Source: Podospora pseudoanserina
Lineage: Eukaryota; Ascomycota; Sordariomycetes; Sordariales; Podosporaceae
Direction of reading: 5' to 3'
Assembly: GCF_035222485.1 (NCBI RefSeq)
Contig: NC_085922.1
Span: forward strand, 3,797,001-3,861,000
Length of the DNA stretch: 64,000 nt
Shown here: positions 8,027-18,669 of the stretch, in pieces
Position numbering within the stretch: the stretch's first letter is position 1
Layout of the letters: each line of letters opens with the position of its first letter
Notes under the pieces: model-generated
What the model was told of the DNA's origin: nothing
The model's database searches: none
The model's input: only the letters and a program-made list of their open reading frames with translations
Translations under genes and position numbers: made by a program

Positions 8027-10550
8027 ATGTCGCCACAGTTGGGCGCTCTGCTGCACCGCTCGTTGCGTGTGTACCAAGTATGGGGCGCCAACACAGAAGT
8101 CGGCAAGACTGTCTTCAGCACCATTCTCTGCAAGTTGACCAGCGGCTACAAGCCGGATGAAAAAACAGCATTCCTCAAGCCCGTTTCTACCGGGCCGGCA
8201 GAGGAAGCAGACGGTCGGTGTAAGAACCATCTCGACATTCCAACTCTGAGGGCCTTACTGATTCAAAACATAGATGTCTAGACACCCTGTGGCTCCCCTG
8301 TATAAATGTCTGATATCTCTTAGCCACATTTCAAAGTTTATACCGGGACTGGACTCACAGACGCTGTACCAGTTTGATCTTCCCGTGAGCCCTCATCTCG
8401 CAGCCCAGGTCTCCCAACAGAATACACCTTCAGACGAAGAGGTGCTCTGCAAGATCCACGAATTTGCTTCCCGCCTCGCTTCCACCAACCCCGGATGGCT
8501 GTTTGTCGAAACCGCCGGCGGCGTGCACTCCCCTGGCCCTTCCGGCACCACACAAGCCGACCTCTACCGGCCACTTCGCCTCCCTGCCATCCTCATCGGC
8601 GATGCCAAGCTCGGCGGCATCTCCTCGACCATTTCGGCCTTTGAATCCCTCAAAATTCGTGGCTACGATGTGGAGTTGGTCCTCTTGTTCGAGGACAAGA
8701 CCTACCAAAACCACAGCTATCTTACCCCTTATTTCCAAGAAAAACACTCTATCCCCGTCCAGACAGTCCCCCTCCCTCCTCCACGTCTTTCGCCCTCTAA
8801 CGACATTAGCAACATGCAAGCCTACTATACTACAGCTCTGGGTCTCCCCTCTCTCTCCGCCATCCCCTCGCATCTTTCGTCGTTGCATCAAGCCCGCATT
8901 GCCCGCCTACAGTCCATGCCTGAGACTGCCTCCAAAACAATCTGGTACCCCTTCACCCAGCACCAGCAGCTCACCCCAGATAAAATCACCGTCATCGACT
9001 CGGCCAAGGACTCCCACTTTGACACTTTCCAGTCGGGCTCACCCAGCAAGTCACTGCTCCGGCCAATGTTTGACGGCTCAGCCTCGTGGTGGACCCAGGG
9101 CCTTGGCCACGGGAACCCAGCCCTATCTCTTGCTGCTGCTTATGCGGCTGGTCGGTATGGGCACGTGATGTTTGCTGAGGCTGTCCATGAGCCTGCTCTC
9201 GCGCTGGCAGAGACGCTGATTACCGGGATGGGAAATAAGCGGTTGAAGAGGGTTTTCTACTCTGACAATGGGAGTACGGGGGTGGAAGTGGGGGTGAAAA
9301 TGGCTTTGGGGGCTGCAAGGGGGAGGTATGGGTGGGCAGGGGAGGAAAAGGTTGGAGTGATTGGGCTCAAGGGGAGTTACCATGGGGATACCATCGGGGC
9401 GATGGACTGTAGCGAGCCGGGGGTGTTTAATGAGAAGGTGGAGTGGTATGAGGGAAAGGGAGCTTGGTTGGGGAGTCCGGGGGTGAGGTGTGAGAAGGGG
9501 GTTTGGGCTGTGGAGGGGGGAGGGGAGTTTAAGACGTTGGGTGATGTTTTTGATGTGGAGGGACGGGAGAAAAGGGGGGAGGGAAGGGGGTATGAGAAGG
9601 AGATCAGAGGGGTTTTGGAGAAGCTGGTGGGTGAAGAGGGGAAGAAGTTTGGGGCCTTGATTCTGGAGCCGGTTGTGTTGGGGGCGGGTGGGATGCATTT
9701 GGTGTAAGTTCCACGATGAATCAAGTGAGTTGTGATACTAACAGCTGTCTGCCACAGGGATCCCCTTTTTCAGCGGACGCTGGTTAAGGTCGTCCGACAA
9801 TCACCAGAGCTATCCGGTAGAAAGCATCAATCAAACGACGAGCTGGATTGGAGCGGCCTTCCGGTTGTGTTTGACGAGGTCTTTACAGGAATTTATCGTC
9901 TTGGCCGCTTCAGTGCTGCCTCGTTTCTCGGCGTCGATCCTGACATTTCCGTCCACGCAAAGCTGCTGACTGGTGGTCTGCTGCCGCTCAGTGTCACCTT
10001 GGCATCTGAGAGCGTCTTCCGGTCGTTTTTGAGTGACGATAAGAGCGATGCCCTCTTGCACGGACACAGCTACACGGCTCACGCTGTTGGCTGCCAGGTA
10101 GCTTTGGAAAGTCTGAAGACAATGATGAAGATGGAAAAGAGTGGGGAGTGGTGTTGGGCTATTTCGAGTCAGCAGAAAGGCGACGATCAAACCCAGCATG
10201 CCAGCTCTGAGCAGGTTGCTGCGATTGCTGATTCCAGGGTCTGGTCGGTGTGGAGTCATGAGTTGATTGAATGGCTTTCATGGCAGAAAGGGGTTGAAGG
10301 TGTGTGGGCGCTCGGAACGGTCCTGGCGATTCACATGGGCTCGGCGGGCAGTGTCGTAGGTGTAGGCTACAAGAGCACTGCTGCAAAGGGGCTTCAGGCT
10401 GCTTTGCTGAAGGCCTCTGAGGATGATGGCAGTGTGCATAGTCGTGTTTTGGGCAATGTGTTGTACCTGATGGCTGGGCAGACGACGACGGAGAAGAATG
10501 TCAGGCGGGTTGAGAGGCTTGTTAAACAGGGTCTGGAGGATGGCACTTGA
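8027..10550 (+). CDS. bioDA: Bifunctional dethiobiotin synthetase / DAPA aminotransferase
   Basis: Three exons, 8027-8217, 8324-9703 and 9758-10550, give 787 residues. Phase and homology favour a 106-nt first intron (GTGTAA...TTAG), which yields the expected D-G-R-H-I junction; the second intron is 54 nt. Residues 1 to about 250 are BioD: P-loop GANTEVGKT (20-28), KPVSTGP, VETAGGVHSPGP and a GDAKLGGISSTIS loop. The rest is BioA: the substrate-binding start IWYPFTQHQQL, VFYSDNGSTGVEVGVKMA, SYHGDTIGAMD, FDEVFTGIYRLGRF and the PLP lysine in HAKLLTGG. The protein thus catalyses KAPA to DAPA to dethiobiotin, the two steps between its neighbours. This fusion is well known in fungi and plants. In fungal and plant systems the BioDA enzyme is mitochondrial; I see only a modest presequence here, so localisation is uncertain. 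Confidence 0.95.
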
Positions 10551-10807
10551 TAGGTAAGGATCAAGTGTTTGCTAGGTACCTTAATACGGAATAAAACTCA
10601 CATCCCACTACCATTGGTTACATCAAAAGATCAAGAATTCATAGTCCCGTGGGCCAGGGAGTTTCAGGCATAGCGGGAACTGTGTGCCTTCTATGATTGG
10701 GTCAACACCCAGACCCCTTCGCTGCCCAACCCTGATAAGCGTGCTCCGTGCGGTCTCGTTTCGAGGATGTCTTGCAAGTACGCACCACAGCTAGCGTGAA
10801 TGTCAGC
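10551..10807. other. Short spacer
   Basis: This spacer runs between the 3' end of bioDA and the decayed NLR gene. Nothing recognisable was seen. Confidence 0.4.
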
Positions 10808-13640
10808 ATGAATGAATCGCTTGGTGACCGACCCTCGCCAACAGAAGCTGACGCTTTTCGGTGCAACATGCGGGATCCTGAGGCCGACAAATATACGGTG
10901 GGCTGGATTTGTGCGCTTCCAGTTAAAATGGCAGCGGCGGAGGCCATGCTCGATGAAGTCCACGGTTGTTTCGACGCAGATGTCGCTCAAGGCGATTGAT
11001 TCTAACTCGTACATTCTGGGGACCATTGATCGTCATCACATCGTCATTGCACGCCTATCGTCCGGTCACTATGGAACGAACAACGCAGCAATTGTGGTGA
11101 ACAACATGCGTCGAACATTCCGTATGGTGCAACTCAGCTATATCGTCGGCATCGCTGGTGGTGTTCCTGGAAAAGCAGATATGCAAGCGAGCTTCTCTCA
11201 ATTTCCGAGATGCTTGAACTCGACATCGTCGGTAGGTTCCTCTCTAATGGTGTTTACCCAATCAACTCTACAGGCCGCTCTTATATGAGATGTTTCTGAC
11301 CATTCTTTAGCAAGAGAAGAGACTATTTGGAAATCATTCACATTCAAAGAACTCGACTCCCGTTTTATAGCCATCGGAGCCAACCACTCAGAAACGTGCC
11401 GTTGGTTATTAGATCATCCGGACTATCAAGGCTGGCTCAATCAGTCTAGAAAACAACAGGACCACGGCTTCTTATGGATCAAGGGCAATCTCAGTGCAGG
11501 AAAGTTCACCATTATGAAGTTCGCTTACAGTGAGCAAGTTCTACGCGCCAGCAGCGATGAAACTGCCATGGCATTTTTCTTCAACGCCAGAGGAGGTCCG
11601 ATGGAACGCTCTCCGAAAGGGATGTATCGTTCGCTGCTTCACCAGCTCCTGGGATCCGACTCGTTGCCACAACTACGACCAATATTTCATGATTCCGCCC
11701 TCAAGCCACATGTCAGGTTGCAACTGGCGCAGACATACGAGCAAATATTCTCAAACAATCCATCTCCCACATGGGGGATTGACTGCCTCAAGGATTTGCT
11801 TCGCGTTGCCATCGACAGGCTTGCCGTTGAACAGGAATTGACGATTTTCGTTGATGCACTGGACGAATGTGTTTCCGAAGAAGTTCAGGAAATGGTGGAA
11901 CACTTTGACGAGCTTGGAACTGCGGCAATTTCAAGTCAGAAGCAGTTGCGCATCTGTTTCTCAAGTCGCCACTATCCGCAAATTGAAATCGCACACCGGC
12001 GGGAGCTTGTTCTCGAGCTCCAGCACGGACATGAGCAGGATATATCTGCCTACATAGAAAACAAGCTCAGGATTGGCCTCAGCGAGGGGGCAACAAGGAT
12101 CAAGCGGGAAGTGCAAAGGAAGGCCTCCGGTGTTTTCATGTGGGTGATCTTGGCGGTTAACCCCTTCAAGCGAAGTATAACGGGGGCCGCATGTTTGAGC
12201 TGGAAAGCCACTGCGGGTGCTGCCTCCCAAGTTGAGTGAGCTGTTCCGGGAAATTGTTCACCAAGGCAACGAAGACAACGGAGAGGACGGGGCGAGGTGC
12301 CTCCGACTACGTGTTCAAGGGATTGGGTTTAGCCGACGACAGCTGACGCTGCCTGGGTATTACTACACGGCTATTTGTGGGTTGAGTCCCAGGGAGCTGT
12401 CTGAATGGGACCCGAAACTCGTCACTGTTGAAGACATGAAGCGCTTCCTCCTTAGTTCGTCTAAAAGACTCGCCGAGTCGAACAAAACGACCGGCGATGG
12501 AAACAAATTCAGGGTTCAATTTATACACGAATCCGTCCGCGAGTATTTCTTGAAGGATGGTCTTGCGGAATTGTTTCCAGGTTTGACTACAACAGCGCTG
12601 CGGCAGAAAAGTCATCTCGAACTACAAAGCTGCTGCCATAGTTATGTCGAGCATATCACCAAACTGTTTGGAAACACCACGAAGACGCCTGAGAAGGACC
12701 AATGGGCTTAATGGACTATGCAATGACCCACGCCCTCCATCATGCTGAAAATGTAGCTGCCGGTGGAGTTCCCCAAGCCTTGTTTCTGCGGGATTTCTCA
12801 GAGAAGTGCTTATTTTCTCCCGTTTTCAAGCAATGGAGGGCGGCAACAGATTGTCTTACGAGCAATATTCTATACTTTCTCGCAGGCTGGGGATATCTAA
12901 CCTTGATAACTACGGCACTTCAGTCCAATAGCGATCTTAAGGTAGTCGATGATGGAATTGGTTATAAAAGCGCCTTTTTCGCTGCTTTAGAGAGAGGCGA
13001 TCGTGGGGTGGTGAGGGCACTGTTACAGCGGGATGAGAAAAACGAACATCTAATGGCTTGGCTGAAATATGGCCCAGTCAGTCCAAAAATCCATCCGCTC
13101 TCCTGGGCAATCCGCGAAGAACACTACGACCCCGTTAAACACATGATAGAAACGACAGATGAGATCAACCTGAACAGAGACTGGTCGATCAACTACGCCG
13201 CCGCAGCTGGCCAAGTGTCTTTGGTATCTCTATTATTGGAAACAGGGGCCGACATCCGATACAATGATGACACTGGATATAAGAATTTATTTCTAGCTCT
13301 ACTGTCTGGAGAAACGGCGCTCGTGTCACTACTTTTTCCCTTGGCCGATCATAGCTCGCAAACCATGAGACTGCTGCTTCTCCTGGCTGCGAAATACTGC
13401 CGTTTTCCTATGGTACGAACAGTAGTTAAAGCGCTATCTACCCTCGATCTTGACTCTGTTAAATAGGGTGACATGTTAGCGGGTGGCCTACTTCAGGCTC
13501 TGTACTTTGAGCGTGCTCCTATCACGGAGATGTTGCTAGGCAAGGGACTAAACATGAGCATTCCGACAAGGGGGCTTTTGCCTCTACACACAGCAATTCG
13601 TCGTGGACTTGATCAAGTCGTGGTGCTACTTCTTCAAGGT
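10808..13640 (+). pseudogene. Decayed NLR-type gene: PNP-like, NACHT and ankyrin remnants
   Basis: Pieces in successive frames match, in the right order, the common fungal NLR layout. First is a nucleoside-phosphorylase-like start (KYTVGWICALPV, then SYILGTIDRHHIVIARL and YIVGIAGGVPG in another frame), which is cut short. Next comes the linker and NACHT ATPase (11311-12170): the P-loop reads GNLSAGKF, lacking the usual Ser/Thr after the lysine, while the Walker B FVDALDEC is well kept. Then come the post-NACHT segment with FIHESVREYFLKDG (12217-12711) and ankyrin-like repeats (12702 to about 13640), which have an in-frame stop at 13464-13466. I count at least five frame breaks or stops plus a large loss from the PNP domain; one intron near 11231-11310 could explain one break. 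The 3' end runs into the tail of the convergent GMC gene. In intact form such proteins act in heterokaryon incompatibility or self/non-self sensing. Confidence 0.85.
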
Positions 13641-13717
13641 GGCGATTTGTTGACACATCTCGCCCATTGCTCTCAAAACTCTCAAATGCCTTTTCAAGCC
13701 TCTCAACTGCCTTATCT

Positions 13718-15951
13718 TCACAAGCCTACAACAACTACAGCCCTCGCCTTGATCAGATCGGCAGCCTACCAATTCGTCAGCACACCGTCGCGACAGCAGC
13801 AAAAAGACACATACCTTCTCAGCAACAGCATAAACAGTCATACTCGTCGCCGCCCCTGGAATAGTAGGAAAAATACTCGTATCCACCACACTCAACCCTT
13901 TCACTCCATATACCTCCAACCCTTCATTCACCACCCCCCCCCACTCCCTCGCCATTTTCGCGGCTGTCCCACTTGGGTGATACACACTCGGCACCAAGTT
14001 CTCTCTCAACCACCCCTTCAGCCCCTCATCAGACTGGTACCCCTTACCAGGCTGACTTTCCCCCAAAGTCAAATCAACGTACTGCCTCAGTGTACTATCG
14101 GGACCGGTGTAAAACCTTCGATAGAACTTTATGTTTTCAGCCACAATGTCAAGATCAAGCGGGTTGGAAGCAAAACGGTAGTCAACTATCGGTTCTGACA
14201 GCGGAGAGGAGAGGTTGAGAGTGACGGTGCCGCGAGATAGGCCGTGCATGAGCTGAGGAGCAGCAACGGGTAGGGCGCCGACGCCGGTGGCGGAGAAGGC
14301 AAAGTTTTTGTCTAGCATGCCTGCGGCGTAGAGACGTTGTTGCTGGGCGTAGCCGGCGATGATGGTGGGGTGGATGTGTTTCGGGAGGAACTCGGAGGGG
14401 GACTGGGAGAGGTAGGAAGCGGCAAGGGATTGGTACCGGGTAGGGGAGATGCCTGGGAGGCCGAGCATGAGGTTGAGGCCGGGGCCGAAGAGGAAGGCTT
14501 CGATGGGGGGGAGGGTGGTGTTTACTTCTGGGTAGGGTGGGGGGGTTGTCCCTGGGATTGTTAGCTTCATCGGAGGGGATGAAAGACGGAGACATACAGT
14601 TGAACTGAACTGCCGGCTGGTAAGCGTGGTCTTGCAAATTAGCGCCAACGCCGGGAAGGTCGACTATGACGGGAATCTTGGTTTGCTTGAGAAGAGAAGC
14701 AGGGCCGATGCCACTCAACTGGAGGATCTGAGGGGTGTGGATGGCTCCAGCGGAGAGGACGATCTCTTTCCGAGCTCTGATAACCCTCTTACCACTCCCT
14801 TTCCCATTAATTTTGCCCTTCCCCTTGCCTTTGCCCTCGTGTGCTTCAGGCCAGCGAGGCGAGATCTCCACACCTTCTGCTGTCTTGCCCTTGAACACAA
14901 CCTTTTCGACCCTGGTAGCGGTGAGCAGGTGGTAATTGTCCCTGTTAAGGCCGTCATAGTGTCCACTTCGAGAATATGACCGGTTGAAAGAGATCGGTTC
15001 CATTGATCTTGGTGTCCAGGCTAGTCCGAGGGTGCCAACCGAATGGTCAATTGGGATTTCCACACCAGGATATCCACGCAGGGCTTGATAGATTGGAACT
15101 GGGACCTGTCAACTCGTGATCTTCATCCAGCATTTGGACAAGAGAGGTTACCCACTGATAGCAGGCGTATGGCCCCTAGAAAATGTGGCAAAGATGCTGT
15201 GCTTGCTCGTGTTGGTTCCATAACTCCCTGCGTTGTATGTCATGTTGTAGACCCTGGCTATGTCTGGATGAGGCCCGCTACCAAGTTGGATGGCCTAGAC
15301 TGTTAGAGACTATAATCTACGGCTCGGTGATTTGTGAGTATACCTTTCTGAAGTAAGGCTGAAGATCATCCCAATTCCAGCTACTGTCGTTGACGCCGGA
15401 AAGCTCAGCCCTGGTATCGTTAGACCAGGCCTAATGAGTGCGAATTGTGTTCAACAAGAGGTACAGACCAGTTGTTGTAGTCACGCTTGGTCCCTCGCTG
15501 AAACCCCTGAGCATTGACAGCTGAGCTACCACCCACAATGCACCCGACATCGACCGGAAAGGTGCGGTTGTTCAAGTTCACCTGAGGAACAGAGGTGATG
15601 TTGTACATGTTTGTTCGGTTTCGGCGTCCATCGGGTTCTGCCAGGCTCACTCGTCAGCCAGTGCAATGCAGGGTCTCTAGGAAGACGCACCAATGATCCC
15701 ATATTCGATGGCCAGGACAGTGTCTGTATTCAGGTCAATGGCGGACCCCCTCCATCTCTGACCCAAGACTTACACTTTCCACTCTCGCTCAGTCGATCCG
15801 CAACAGTCAGACCGGCTGTCCCCCCGCCGACCACCACGTAGTCGTAAACATCGTGAGCATCGTCCCGGTTATGAAGCAACGAGTAGGAATGAGGAGATGC
15901 TAAACAGTGGCCTAGGACATTCAGCCCCAACAATAATGCAACTCGAGCCAT
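13718..15951 (-). CDS. Secreted GMC oxidoreductase (FAD), integrity uncertain
   Basis: This gene has many introns. It starts at the ATG at 15951 with a signal peptide (MARVALLLGLNVLGHCLA). The FAD dinucleotide motif VVVGGGTAGLTVADRL is followed by TVLAIEYG, the GMC signature GCIVGGSSAVNAQGF, AGAIHTPQILQLSGIGP and the C-terminal HPSGTAAK. Exons I can fix are 15774-15951, 15691-15723, 15465-15637, 15344-15430, a block ending at 15105 and running to 14598, then 14551-13815 and 13765-13718. Oddities: the third intron would be only 34 nt; I could not join the stretch 15106-15300 to its neighbours in one frame; and the position usually held by the second catalytic His/Asn (after SIFPTIPGA) is Ala. 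Family members oxidise alcohols, sugars or choline outside the cell. The gene may be functional with unusual splicing, or recently broken. Confidence 0.75.
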
Positions 15952-16505
15952 GACTTGATTGCTTGCAGTCGAGGTCGAAGAGGAAGAAGAACATGACCGG
16001 CTTGGTTTTATCCTCCCAAAATCCCATGTCAAATTCCTGGCTCGGCAGGTCGGACAATACCTGCCGAAAGTACCGAAAGAATATTTGTATACATACTCAG
16101 CAATGTCAGCATCGAAAGCCCTGAAGGGGCATAGGCAGCATGGATCACTGTGGTGGTGGGCCACTGAGAAGGCTGCCCGCCCCGTGTAACACAAGTCACA
16201 CCATAGATCCCAAGGTGCATCCCAACTGAGGCGGTCAGGGATGCACGAATATGCCGCGGGGTTATATTGAGGTGAGAGTCGGCTGGCAAGGGGAGCGAAT
16301 CAACTACAATGGCATGAGGTAAAAGAAGACCCTACATATTACATGGAGACATGCCGGCACAGTCGGTGCAACATGTTAAGAGGCTTGGGTGACATGAACC
16401 TTTCGAACGAACTTGATAAAAAAATACGAAGCTCCTTTTAAGACTAATCATGACTGCTTTTTCTATCCACCCCACCCTACGCACCAATCTATGCTCTTGA
16501 TGCGC
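15952..16505. other. Intergenic region
   Basis: About 550 bp hold the upstream region of the GMC gene and the 3' flank of the MFS gene. No gene was recognised. Confidence 0.45.
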
Positions 16506-17930
16506 TCATTGGGCCGAATTCCGCACCAAGGGTTCCTCTTCGTCAGCTTCTCTCCTCTCCTCGCCTGTGGGCTCACCGGCTGGCTCATGTTTGTGAAGCT
16601 TGATATTGATAAACAGGGCAAACAAGCCAAGATCATACGCCAAACGCAACGCACCAGCGACAACATAGGCGACCCAGAATCGGTTGTTGCCGGCGAGGAC
16701 GCCCGTGATGCTTGGACCTGTGGTGGAAGCCAGGGTCCGTAGCATGCCCGTTATGCCCATGACGGCAGTTCTTTCTTCTGGTTTCACCACGGCCGCGATG
16801 AGCGCTGCCCGAGGTGCCTGATCCATGTTGTTCAGGCCGACTCTGAGGAGCAGGAGAGCAAAGGTCAGGGAAACGGTCTTTGGCAGCGGGAACAGCAAGA
16901 CAGCGGTGGAGGACGGGATATGTGTAAAAACCATCGTGTTGACGAGGCCGATATACCGCGCCAGCGGGCCGGCAAAAATGTTGGTGACAGACGACAGAAT
17001 GTAAGAGGTCGACAGCATATCGCCGAGCGTCGACTTGGGCAGGTGAAACTTCTTGTCCATGTAATAGGTCGTCAGGGACATGCTGACCATGCCGTCGGCG
17101 AGCGAGTCCACCATCAGCAAGAACCACAAGACGCCCACAATGGCCAGTGTTTCCCTAGATATCTGGGAGACCCAGCTTGCCTTCTCCTTGGGCTTGGCAA
17201 CACCGTCATCCGTTGTCTCCTGAAGCAGTGGCGCTGTTTCCCCACTGCCACCCTCTGGAGCCTTCTTTTTGAGCTCGCATCTTTCTGACAGCATGGCACT
17301 GCAGGCCATATTTGTCAGTCCCATAATAGCGTACAGCCAGAAGCACCCGTGGTAGGCATCTAGAAGCGTCCATCCCTCTCTTGCACTGAGCCAGTCAATA
17401 ATGCGTCCCGATGTCGTAGTCCCCACTGCTGATCCCAGGCTGGCGGTGGTGACATACCAAACCAGCACGTCGGCTCTTGTGTCGGGGTTGGTGAGTTCGG
17501 AAACGGTCGACTCTTCAATTGCCCTGAACGGTCCAAAATCACCTCCCGTGGCACTGATTACACCAACAACGGCGGCGGCGAGAAGAACGAAATAGTTCTC
17601 GCAGAGAGCAAACGTAGTCCCCGAACAGATCATCAGTATCGACCCCAAGAACAATGTCCTCCTCCTCCCAACATGGTCAGCCACGAGCGTCAAGCACAGT
17701 GACAAGATGACATCCCCCAGCAGCGTCAAACTCATAAACAGTCCAATCTGGTAGTCGGAAAACTGAAGCTCGGCAAAGAACAGAGCGAGGATCAAGCTGC
17801 TGGCACCGTAGGCGAACATGCGGCAGCTTCGGGAGAGGATGATGAGGTAAGCATCGAGGCCGGTGGTGTAAACTGACTGCAGGCCAGACTCGCGAAAAGC
17901 GCGGTGGCCCAGGGACTTGAGGGCGGCCAT
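16506..17930 (-). CDS. Major facilitator superfamily transporter
   Basis: A single exon encodes 474 residues from the ATG at 17930 (MAALKSLGHRAFRES). The frame is open 18 codons further, but the hydrophobic upstream part looks like leader. About 10-12 hydrophobic segments are visible, with the MFS loop 2-3 signature DHVGRRRTLFLGS (G-x-x-x-D-x-x-G-R-R pattern) and a central charged loop at about residues 220-260 between the two six-helix halves. The C-terminus is acidic (EERREADEEEPLV). The sequence resembles fungal MFS proteins of unknown substrate; I cannot assign a cargo. The neighbours do not suggest one either. It diverges from the DUF1992 gene with a 740-bp spacer. Confidence 0.88.
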   Translation of the reverse strand: MAALKSLGHRAFRESGLQSVYTTGLDAYLIILSRSCRMFAYGASSLILALFFAELQFSDYQIGLFMSLTLLGDVILSLCLTLVADHVGRRRTLFLGSILMICSGTTFALCENYFVLLAAAVVGVISATGGDFGPFRAIEESTVSELTNPDTRADVLVWYVTTASLGSAVGTTTSGRIIDWLSAREGWTLLDAYHGCFWLYAIMGLTNMACSAMLSERCELKKKAPEGGSGETAPLLQETTDDGVAKPKEKASWVSQISRETLAIVGVLWFLLMVDSLADGMVSMSLTTYYMDKKFHLPKSTLGDMLSTSYILSSVTNIFAGPLARYIGLVNTMVFTHIPSSTAVLLFPLPKTVSLTFALLLLRVGLNNMDQAPRAALIAAVVKPEERTAVMGITGMLRTLASTTGPSITGVLAGNNRFWVAYVVAGALRLAYDLGLFALFINIKLHKHEPAGEPTGEERREADEEEPLVRNSAQ

Positions 17931-18669
17931 GTTTGACGAGAAGAATAAGAAAAACGCTAGGAAAACAAAATATGAGATGCTCAAAGGAAAAAGAGAGAAA
18001 ACACAGCAGGTTCACACAGCTCCCGTCCTCGTCATCCGCGGCGATGGCAGCGTCGGAGATACGACCGAACGGGGCAAAAAAACCTCGGTCGGCTGGTGGG
18101 GCCGGAAAGCGTTAGCCCGGTTGTGTCGGGGCCGGTTTCGGCACCGGAGGGGTCCACTTTTGACTGCATGTAAAGAGCATCGCGGGAGTTCATAAGAGCC
18201 AAGGAGAGGGTGAGGTCGATGAAAATAGGAGAGAAACAAGGCGGAGCGGAGCTAAAACTTGTTGCGACTGGCAACGAGACGGCGATATTCTGCATATGGT
18301 ATGTCATCGCGTCGGGATCTTACGGCTGTGAGATGAAGAGTGCTTGACTCCCTAAAAATGAGAAAGATAGAAATAATGGAGACAGTTAACAACCTCAACT
18401 TTGAGAAGGTCGTGATGAAGCTGTTGGTGAATGGTGATGCCGCAGGAAATCAGCAGTCGCGTCGCGTTGGCCATCAAGGTACCCATATGCTCTCAGTGAT
18501 AATTAGTTACGCACTGTGTAAGATTACTGTGCTTATCTTTCCAGTCAGCGCATCATCGCCATGATCGCAACTTTCCATCTGCCCCCCACCGTGTCTCTCC
18601 AGCTCCCTTCTCCTCCTCATCAAGTTAGTGCCCCCTGAAGCCTTCATTTGCGGTCTCTGTTTGCGCGCC
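17931..18669. promoter_or_regulatory. Divergent intergenic promoter region
   Basis: The start codons of the MFS gene and the DUF1992 gene are separated by about 740 bp. No gene was seen inside. No specific binding motif was identified. Confidence 0.4.

Noticed and set aside
8218-8272. Short 55-nt version of the first BioDA intron
   Set aside because: Splicing at 8272 leads to a stop after 13 codons; the 106-nt version restores the conserved BioD sequence.
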